Shown piece by piece: positions 29,968-34,625 of a stretch of 34,625 bases of DNA (positions within the stretch are counted from its first letter, which is position 1; every line of letters begins with the position of its first letter). Location: contig NZ_JAAVBE010000004.1 in the NCBI RefSeq assembly GCF_014803725.1, positions 41,725-76,349 on the forward strand. Reading direction: 5' to 3'. The translations under genes and the position numbers were made by a program. Source of the stretch: Desulfovibrio sp. GTDB taxonomy: Bacteria; Desulfobacterota; Desulfovibrionia; Desulfovibrionales; Desulfovibrionaceae. The notes under the pieces are model-generated. The model was not told the origin of the DNA. It saw nothing but the letters and a program-made list of their open reading frames with translations, and made no database searches.

Positions 29968-29996
29968 AGTGTAGCGTTGCGCCCGCAAAAGGGCAA
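29968..29996 (-). promoter_or_regulatory. Candidate promoter upstream of rpsP
   Basis: On the minus strand TTGCCC (29991-29996) and TACACT (29968-29973) are 17 nt apart, each matching sigma70 consensus at four of six positions. The -10 ends 28 nt before the rpsP start. This would give rpsP-khpA-rimM-mutM a supply of transcripts independent of ffh. It is a pattern match only. Confidence 0.4.
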
Positions 29997-30019
29997 GCGC
30001 GGGGCCTTGTGCCCGCGGG

Positions 30020-31525
30020 TTATTTTTTCTTGCGTTTTTGCTGGCGCTCTTTCTTTTTGCGCTTCTTCGCCGCGGCGGACTTGCCGCCATGGCCGCCGGC
30101 GCCCGCGGTACCGGGCATTCCGGGCATCCCGGCCATACCGGGAAATCCGCCCATGCCCGGAAATCCGCCCGGCATGCCACCGGGGAGGCCGCGCGGCATA
30201 CGGGGCAGGCCCTTGCCCTGCCCACGGCCGGTCATGATGCCCTGCATCATCTTGCGCATCTGGGTGAACTGGCGCACCAGCTGGTTCACCTGCGCCACGC
30301 TGGTGCCCGAGCCCCTGGCGATGCGCGCGCGGCGGCTGCCGTTGAGGATGTCGGGGTCGCGGCGCTCCGCCGGGGTCATGGAATTGATGATCGCCTCCGT
30401 GCGGGCGAGCTCCGCCTCGGGGAGGGCGCCGTTGGCTTGGGCCAGCTTGTCCGTGAGGCCCCCGAGGCCCGGGATCATCTTGAGGATGCTTTCCAGCGAG
30501 CCCAGCTTCTTGACGCGGCGCATTTGGGTGCGGAAGTCCTCCAGGTCGAAGCTCGCCTTGCGCATCTTGCGCGCCATGGCTTCCACTTCCTCGGCGTCAA
30601 AGGCGTCCTGCGCCTTTTCCACGAGGGTGAGCACGTCGCCCATGCCGAGGATGCGCCCGGCGATGCGGTCGGGGTGGAAGACCTCCATTTCGGAGAGCTT
30701 TTCGCCCACGCCCACGAACTTCACCGGCGCGCCCGTCACCGAGCGGATGGAGAGGGCCGCGCCGCCGCGCGCGTCGCCATCCATCTTGGTGAGCACCACG
30801 CCCGTGAGCCCGAGGCGCTCGTTGAACGCCTCGGCCACCGTGACCGCGTCCTGGCCGGTCATGGCGTCGGCCACGAAAAGAATCTCCTGCGGCTTTACGG
30901 CCTCCTTGATGGCGGCGAGCTCGTCCATGAGGGGCGCGTCCACATGCAGGCGCCCGGCCGTATCCAGCAGCACCACGTCGGCGCCGGCCTCGCGGGCCAC
31001 GGCCACGGCATCGCGGGCGATGTCCACCGGGTCCATGTCCTGCGTGGAGGGATAGACCGGCATGTCGAGCTCGCGCGCGAGCACATGGAGCTGGTCGATG
31101 GCCGCGGGCCGGTACACGTCGGCCGGCACGAGATAGGGGCGGTGCTTGCCGCGCCTGAGCAGGTTGGCGATCTTGGCGGCGGAGGTCGTCTTTCCCGAGC
31201 CCTGCAGGCCCACCAGCATGATGACTGCGGGCTTTGTACCCTCGAAGGAGAGCCCTTGGGCCTCGCCGCCCAGAAGGGCCACGAGCTCGTCGTGAACGAT
31301 CTTGACCACCTGCTGCGCCGGGCTCACGCCCTTGAGCACGGCCTGGCCGAGGGCCTTTTCGCGCACGCTTTCCACAAAATCCCAGACGACACGGAAATTG
31401 ACATCCGCCTCGAGCAGGGCAAGGCGCACCTCCCTCAGGCCCGCCTGGATATTCTCCTCGGTGAGCTGACGGCCCCCGAAGGAGCGGAAAACGCCGGAAA
31501 GTCTGTCGGAAAGGCTCTCGAACAT
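30020..31525 (-). CDS. ffh: Signal recognition particle protein Ffh
   Basis: Ffh binds signal sequences of nascent membrane proteins together with 4.5S RNA and docks with FtsY. The 501-residue protein has the NG GTPase domain: GLQGSGKTT (106-114), LLDTAGRLHVD, TKMDGDARGG. The methionine-rich M domain follows, with NGSRRARIARGSG as the RNA-binding motif. The C-terminus is unusual: residues 449-481 are repeats built of Phe-Pro-Gly-Met and Met-Pro-Gly units, followed by about 20 mostly Lys/Arg residues. I chose the ATG at 31523-31525 from the family start MFESLSDRLSG. A strong promoter lies about 128 nt upstream. Confidence 0.97.
   Translation of the reverse strand: MFESLSDRLSGVFRSFGGRQLTEENIQAGLREVRLALLEADVNFRVVWDFVESVREKALGQAVLKGVSPAQQVVKIVHDELVALLGGEAQGLSFEGTKPAVIMLVGLQGSGKTTSAAKIANLLRRGKHRPYLVPADVYRPAAIDQLHVLARELDMPVYPSTQDMDPVDIARDAVAVAREAGADVVLLDTAGRLHVDAPLMDELAAIKEAVKPQEILFVADAMTGQDAVTVAEAFNERLGLTGVVLTKMDGDARGGAALSIRSVTGAPVKFVGVGEKLSEMEVFHPDRIAGRILGMGDVLTLVEKAQDAFDAEEVEAMARKMRKASFDLEDFRTQMRRVKKLGSLESILKMIPGLGGLTDKLAQANGALPEAELARTEAIINSMTPAERRDPDILNGSRRARIARGSGTSVAQVNQLVRQFTQMRKMMQGIMTGRGQGKGLPRMPRGLPGGMPGGFPGMGGFPGMAGMPGMPGTAGAGGHGGKSAAAKKRKKKERQQKRKKK
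30089..30181 (-). repeat. Gly/Met/Pro-rich tandem repeat coding for the Ffh tail
   Basis: Within ffh, short degenerate direct repeats encode GGMPGGFPGM, GGFPGM, AGMPGMPG and similar units. At the DNA level, two near-identical copies of CCGGGAAATCCGCCC lie within 40 nt. Such repeats tend to change length between strains. They extend the M-domain tail with a flexible, methionine-rich hydrophobic segment. Confidence 0.65.
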
Positions 31526-31652
31526 GCGGGCTCCCCGCTGGCGCGAAACAGGTTCTCTTCTCCGCCGGCCGGGAGCGGCCCTGCGCGGCACGGCCTGCGA
31601 CGCCCGGGGGGCGCCCGGAAATGCCAGAAATCACGGGCGGCGAAAGCGCACT

Positions 31653-31681
31653 TTTATAGAGGCTTTGCCCGGCCGCGTCAA
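31653..31681 (-). promoter_or_regulatory. Sigma70-type promoter for ffh
   Basis: On the minus strand TTGACG (31676-31681) and TATAAA (31653-31658) are separated by exactly 17 nt. Each matches consensus at five of six positions, which stands out strongly in this GC-rich DNA. The expected transcript starts about 120 nt before the ffh ATG. Confidence 0.72.
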
Positions 31682-31725
31682 GCCGCGCGCAAGGCCGGTA
31701 CGCGTGAGGAGGCGCGCCTTTCCTC

Positions 31726-31754
31726 TTGCCGGAGGGCGGCGAATGGCGTAAAAA
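31726..31754 (+). promoter_or_regulatory. Possible promoter for the M99 peptidase gene
   Basis: TTGCCG (31726-31731) and TAAAAA (31749-31754) are spaced by 17 nt and lie about 30 nt upstream of the chosen start codon. Each box matches sigma70 consensus at four of six positions. The pair is divergent from the ffh promoter about 45 nt away. It is a weak pattern match. Confidence 0.35.
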
Positions 31755-31782
31755 TCGCCGAATCAGGAATGGTGCAGCAGTG

Positions 31783-33276
31783 ATGCGGAAAGACACCACT
31801 TTCACGGCCCGCGGGCATGCGCCCCGGCAGTCCTTCTCCGCTTCCGCCCCCCGCGGGGGGAGCCGGGGCTCTCATGCGCTGGGCGCCCTGCTCCGCGGGC
31901 TCGCGCTGCTCGTCTTTTCCGCCGTGCTCCTGGTTCCCTGCCGGGCGCCCCGGGCCGAGACCTTTCCGCTCGACTTCACCACCATCCGCCTTGGCGTGGC
32001 GCCCCGCGCGGTGCTGGTGGTGGGGGGCATCCAGGGGGACGAGCCCGGAGGCTTTTCCGCGGCCACGCTGCTGGCCACCCGCTACGAAATCGCCGAGGGC
32101 GCGGTCTGGGTGGTGCCCAATCTCAACTTCCCGAGCATCATCAAGCGCTCGCGCGGCCTTCACGGCGACATGAACCGCAAGTTCGCGCGCCTTCCCGAGA
32201 GCGACCCCGAATTCGCCACCGTGCGCCGCATCCAGGAGCTCATCCGGCACCCGCAGGTGGGCCTCGTGCTCAACCTGCACGACGGCAGCGGCTACTACCG
32301 GCCGCGGCACGAGGACAGGCTGCGCAACCCGGCGCGCTGGGGGCAGTCGGTCATCATCGACCAGGACGAGCTCGACCCGGGCACCTTCATGGGGGAGCTC
32401 GCCGCCGAGGCCGATGCCGTGGCCCGGGAGGCCAACAGCCGCCTCATCCGGCCCATCCACGCCCTGCACGTGCACAACACGCACACGGCCGCGGGCGACC
32501 GGGAGATGGAAAAAAGCCTCTCGTACTTTGCCGTGCGCCACGGCAAGGCGGCCTTCGGGCTCGAGGCGAGCAAGGAATTTCCCGTGGAGCTGCGCGCGTA
32601 TTATCACCTGCTCATGGTGGAGGCTTTTCTCAGCCGCGCGGGCGTGCGCTTCAGCCGCGATTTCGAGCTTACGCCCGCGGGCGTGGCCCGGGCCCTGCGC
32701 GACAACCTGGGGGTTTCCTTTGCGGAGAACCGCGTCTTCCTGCCGCTCGACGACGTGCGCCCGGCCATCAGTTATCTGCCGCTGCCCAAAAACAGCCCGG
32801 CCCGCGCCATCACCTCCAAGCCCATCATGGCCGTGCTCCCCTGCGAGGGCAAGAGCGACAGGATCTGCATCCACTACGGCAACCGCACCATCACCCTCAT
32901 CCGGCCGGATTGGCGGGAGGTGGACGCGAGCCGCGACGCCATGACCGTGCAGGTGGACGGCCGCGAGGAGACCGTCCCCTTCGGGAGCATCCTCGATGTG
33001 CGGGACGCGGCCATTGTGCGGCCCGAGCCCGGTTACCGCGTCAATGCCATCGGCATGGACTGCGGCCGGCCCGATGAAAGCGGCATCGCCCTGCGCCGCA
33101 GGGACTTTCAGCCGCGCTTCTCCGTGGACCGGGGCGCCCGGCTCTTCCGCGTGGAGGTCTACAAGGGCAAGAGCTTTTCGGGCATGTTCCTGCTGCGCTT
33201 TGGGGGCGGGAGTTCCACGGCCGGCCGCGCGCCGCTCCCCGACAGACCCGGGCCCGAGAGCACGCTGGGTTTTTAG
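31783..33276 (+). CDS. Exported M99-family (Csd4/Pgp1-like) peptidoglycan carboxypeptidase
   Basis: The 497-residue protein has a basic N-terminus, a hydrophobic segment at 33-52 and a likely signal-peptidase site after Ala58 (APRA-ET), so it should act in the periplasm. The catalytic domain has VVGGIQGDEPGGF, in which Gln84 and Glu87 take the place of the usual His-x-x-Glu zinc pair. His166 in LVLNLHDGSG would be the third ligand, NRKF follows HGDM at 127-130, and Glu261 (FGLEASKEF) fits the catalytic base. The Gln ligand is the known peculiarity of Helicobacter Csd4, a DL-carboxypeptidase that trims muropeptide tripeptides and is needed for helical shape. The C-terminal 220 residues match the extra beta domains of that family in length. 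The ribosome-binding site is weak; an in-frame ATG at 31726 is less likely. Confidence 0.82.
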   Translation: MRKDTTFTARGHAPRQSFSASAPRGGSRGSHALGALLRGLALLVFSAVLLVPCRAPRAETFPLDFTTIRLGVAPRAVLVVGGIQGDEPGGFSAATLLATRYEIAEGAVWVVPNLNFPSIIKRSRGLHGDMNRKFARLPESDPEFATVRRIQELIRHPQVGLVLNLHDGSGYYRPRHEDRLRNPARWGQSVIIDQDELDPGTFMGELAAEADAVAREANSRLIRPIHALHVHNTHTAAGDREMEKSLSYFAVRHGKAAFGLEASKEFPVELRAYYHLLMVEAFLSRAGVRFSRDFELTPAGVARALRDNLGVSFAENRVFLPLDDVRPAISYLPLPKNSPARAITSKPIMAVLPCEGKSDRICIHYGNRTITLIRPDWREVDASRDAMTVQVDGREETVPFGSILDVRDAAIVRPEPGYRVNAIGMDCGRPDESGIALRRRDFQPRFSVDRGARLFRVEVYKGKSFSGMFLLRFGGGSSTAGRAPLPDRPGPESTLGF

Positions 33277-33357
33277 GCCCGCGCAAAAGCTGCCCGCTTG
33301 CTGGAGCAATCCGCCAGCCGGGACGCGGGCGGCTCGACCTGCCTTCCACAGCCTCCC

Positions 33358-33579
33358 TTACAGCTTTGCCTTTTCCGCGCCCTTTTCCAGTTCCTGAAGA
33401 GGGGCGTTGAGAAACTGGCTGATGGCCGCCCACACGACAGGAGAATTGTCGAGTAAGGCTGCATGCCCGGCATGGGGCACCACGCAGAGCCGGGCATTGG
33501 GGGTCATTTCTTTCGCCGCGGGTTAAGCCGATACGGGCTCCATGTCGCCGTGTACAAACGACAGATGCACAGTTCGCAG
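33358..33579 (-). pseudogene. Decayed alpha/beta-hydrolase C-terminal fragment
   Basis: One minus-strand frame ending at the TAA at 33358-33360 reads NARLCVVPHAGHAALLD followed by SPVVWAAISQFLNAPL. This is the classic C-terminal end of an alpha/beta hydrolase, with His in the AGH catalytic-histidine motif. Just upstream the same frame reads VHLSFVHGDMEPVSA, matching the VHGxxDP acid-residue region, but a TAA at 33523-33525 interrupts it. No start codon, nucleophile elbow (GxSxG) or N-terminal half is recognisable further upstream. I call it a truncated, stop-interrupted remnant beside the AT-rich patch. Confidence 0.7.
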
Positions 33580-33679
33580 AGGAATAAGTAGGAATTGCAA
33601 CACAAGGCAGCTTGATTGTGCAGGCGAGTGAACCATGGAGGAGTTTCGAGAACAGGAGACTCCTGGCTGGTATGCCAGT

Positions 33680-33949
33680 TCAGCAGGGAGTGGAAGAACT
33701 TTTTTGCGCTTCCGTCACCATTTCGTCCACCAGCTGCCCTGGCTTGATGTGAAGGGCGTCCGCTATCTTTACCAATAAATTTAAATTGGGCGCACGATAG
33801 CCCAACTCCAGCGACGAGATATAGCTCTTGCAGATGCCTACACTGTCGGCCAGGTCCTGCTGGGACAGCCCTGCTGCATCACGATAGCGCCTAAGAACGC
33901 CAGGCATGAACGTCTTTGCTAGGTTATCCTCGTCATAGCTTTTTCTCAT
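33680..33949 (-). CDS. XRE-family helix-turn-helix regulator
   Basis: The 89-residue protein has a Cro/C1-type helix-turn-helix: GLSQQDLADSVGICKSYIS (27-45), then LELGYRAPNLNLLVKIADAL, the common continuation of this fold. A short Ser-rich tail follows. It is a small stand-alone DNA-binding protein; the target is unknown. A perfect inverted repeat lies 33 nt upstream of its start and may be an autoregulatory operator. The region is far less GC-rich than the housekeeping genes, which suggests it was acquired. Residues differ from phage repressors in lacking any peptidase domain. Confidence 0.88.
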   Translation of the reverse strand: MRKSYDEDNLAKTFMPGVLRRYRDAAGLSQQDLADSVGICKSYISSLELGYRAPNLNLLVKIADALHIKPGQLVDEMVTEAQKSSSTPC

Positions 33950-33981
33950 GCCTTCGCTATACGGTATGCCTTGACAAAATC

Positions 33982-33999
33982 GACCTACAATAGTAGGTC
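33982..33999. promoter_or_regulatory. Perfect inverted repeat, candidate operator
   Basis: GACCTAC and GTAGGTC form 7-nt perfect arms around AATA, in the gap between the XRE gene (minus) and the lipoprotein gene (plus). A TTGACA sits at 33971-33976 on the plus strand and TTGACC at 33996-34001 on the minus strand, so a bound regulator could block polymerase in either direction. Operator function is inferred from symmetry and position. Confidence 0.5.
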
Positions 34000-34081
34000 A
34001 AATTAAATAAGCAGGGGCAATTCCTCCTTTTCAGGGAGTGGGCAACCTATTGAACATTATAGCCAGAAATGGAGCTGAGAT

Positions 34082-34429
34082 ATGAAATTATCACATTCTA
34101 TTCATTTAGGTTGGTTGATGGTCCTGATTGCAGGATGCGCAACATCCAAACAAATCAGCGGCCCGAATGGAGAAGTTCTCCATTCCATAGATTGCTCTGG
34201 CTACTACAGCAATATTGGAACATGTCTTGAAAAGGCAGGTAAAATTTGTGGGTCACGTGGTTATGATATTCTACTTGGTGGAGCAGAAAATCACGGCACA
34301 GGCATGTCATCAGGACAATTTGGCCTCTTTGCTGCGCCAATAGTTTCACGCGAAATTATTATACGGTGTAAAAGTACGGGTGGTCTACAGAATAGCATCG
34401 AAAATACATCAACAACACAACAAAATTAA
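34082..34429 (+). CDS. Small cysteine-containing lipoprotein of unknown function
   Basis: The 115-residue protein has a short signal sequence and a lipobox LIAGC, with lipid-modified Cys19, so it is predicted to be membrane anchored. The mature part has four Cys in the order IDCSGYY, GTCLEKAG, KICGSRGY and IIIRCKS, probably forming disulfides. This pattern recurs in small proteobacterial lipoproteins, but I know no function. The C-terminus is Thr/Asn/Gln-rich. GGAG lies 8 nt before the ATG. The gene is markedly AT-rich compared with the rest of the window and is divergent from the XRE gene, consistent with an acquired pair. Confidence 0.8.
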   Translation: MKLSHSIHLGWLMVLIAGCATSKQISGPNGEVLHSIDCSGYYSNIGTCLEKAGKICGSRGYDILLGGAENHGTGMSSGQFGLFAAPIVSREIIIRCKSTGGLQNSIENTSTTQQN

Positions 34430-34460
34430 CTCAAAAAGCACCATGATTTGAGCTTTCTTT
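34430..34460 (+). terminator. Weak terminator-like hairpin after the lipoprotein gene
   Basis: CTCAAA (34430-34435) and TTTGAG (34447-34452) form a 6-bp stem with an 11-nt loop, followed by CTTTCTTT. It begins directly at the stop codon of the lipoprotein gene. The AT-rich stem is weak, so confidence is limited. Confidence 0.35.
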
Positions 34461-34505
34461 CCATGTACGATAGCGGCTTACCACTCTGCTTACCCCTTAA
34501 ACGCG

Positions 34506-34542
34506 ACCGCCCCCGGAAGGCGGTGTGCCTTTCGGGGGCGGT
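34506..34542 (-). terminator. Intrinsic terminator of the rRNA operon
   Basis: Arms of 16 nt (34506-34521 and 34527-34542) pair at 15 positions with the remaining one a G-U-type wobble, around a 5-nt loop. On the minus strand it lies about 8 nt after the end of 5S rRNA and is followed by GCGTTTAAGG. The position and strength fit termination of the rRNA operon; the T-run is short. Confidence 0.72.
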
Positions 34543-34549
34543 GGAAGAA

Positions 34550-34625
34550 TTTGGCAGCTTCCTACTTTCCCGCGCGAAGATGCGCAGTATCATCGGCGAG
34601 GAAGAGCTTAACTGCCGAGTTCGGA
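34550..34625 (-). rRNA. rrf: 5S ribosomal RNA, 3' part (runs off the window)
   Basis: The reverse complement reads TCCGAACTCGGCAGTTAAGC at the window edge, then CGCCGATGATACTGCGCATC, GCGGGAAAGTAGGAAGCTGC and CAA. This is the conserved 3' two-thirds of bacterial 5S rRNA. The 5' third, 23S and 16S genes would lie to the right of the window. The exact 3' end is estimated to within a few bases. Confidence 0.95.

Noticed and set aside
33273..33497. 74-codon minus-strand frame starting at 33497
   Set aside because: A different frame of the same strand carries the alpha/beta-hydrolase residues, so this frame is a shadow of the pseudogene.
34155..34349. 64-codon minus-strand frame opposite the lipoprotein gene
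   Set aside because: The plus-strand frame has a ribosome-binding site, signal sequence and lipobox; the antisense frame has none of these.

Overview
This is a very GC-rich window (low-GC only around 4.36-4.52 kb and 33.55-34.5 kb) carrying conserved bacterial housekeeping genes. Gene content and order (rpmF-plsX-fab-glyA-dCMP deaminase-rib-nusB-leuS; ffh-rpsP-KH-rimM; a TrmD fused to a second SPOUT methyltransferase; an M99 cell-shape peptidase) point to a sulfate-reducing Desulfovibrionaceae-type bacterium. That assignment is inferred from gene families and synteny, not from a 16S sequence.

Left part (1-18.15 kb, all minus strand). Three genes, radC-like, lon and prmC, lie at the left edge. 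Upstream of radC is a 400-bp gap holding an AT-rich, 97-bp imperfect palindrome that looks like a dispersed repeat. Then comes a 13.5-kb co-directional gene string read from right to left: rpmF-plsX-fabH-fabG-acpP-fabF (ribosomal L32, phosphatidate synthesis and type II fatty acid synthesis), glyA, a dCMP deaminase, ribD-ribE-ribH (riboflavin), nusB, leuS and holA. Many junctions overlap by 1-4 nt, but there are longer gaps, notably 486 bp of hairpin-rich DNA between acpP and fabF. ribBA is not in the rib cluster.

Middle part (18.35-27.87 kb, all plus strand). A divergent Sfp/AcpS-like phosphopantetheinyl transferase is followed by trmD (fused to a TM1570-like SPOUT domain), rplS, rnhB, yraN, rsmI, ptsH, ptsI, smpB and comEC. 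These are tightly packed, with several overlaps.

Right part (27.89-31.7 kb, minus strand). ffh-rpsP-khpA-rimM-mutM run from a good sigma70-type promoter near 31.65-31.68 kb. In many bacteria ffh-rpsP-khpA-rimM-trmD-rplS-rnhB is one continuous series. Here the two halves face each other, which suggests inversion of the roughly 9.5-kb middle block.

Right edge (31.78-34.625 kb). A divergent gene encodes an exported Csd4/Pgp1-like M99 peptidoglycan carboxypeptidase with the unusual Gln zinc ligand. It is followed by a decayed alpha/beta-hydrolase fragment, an AT-rich accessory patch (XRE regulator with a perfect inverted repeat upstream, and a small cysteine-containing lipoprotein), then the terminator and 3' part of a 5S rRNA gene on the minus strand. 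The window therefore ends at the tail of an rRNA operon.

I see no CRISPR array, transposase, tRNA gene or clear defence or biosynthetic system. The points most worth a second look are the TrmD-SPOUT fusion, the M99 peptidase, the long palindrome near 4.43 kb, the inferred inversion and the AT-rich patch beside the rRNA operon.
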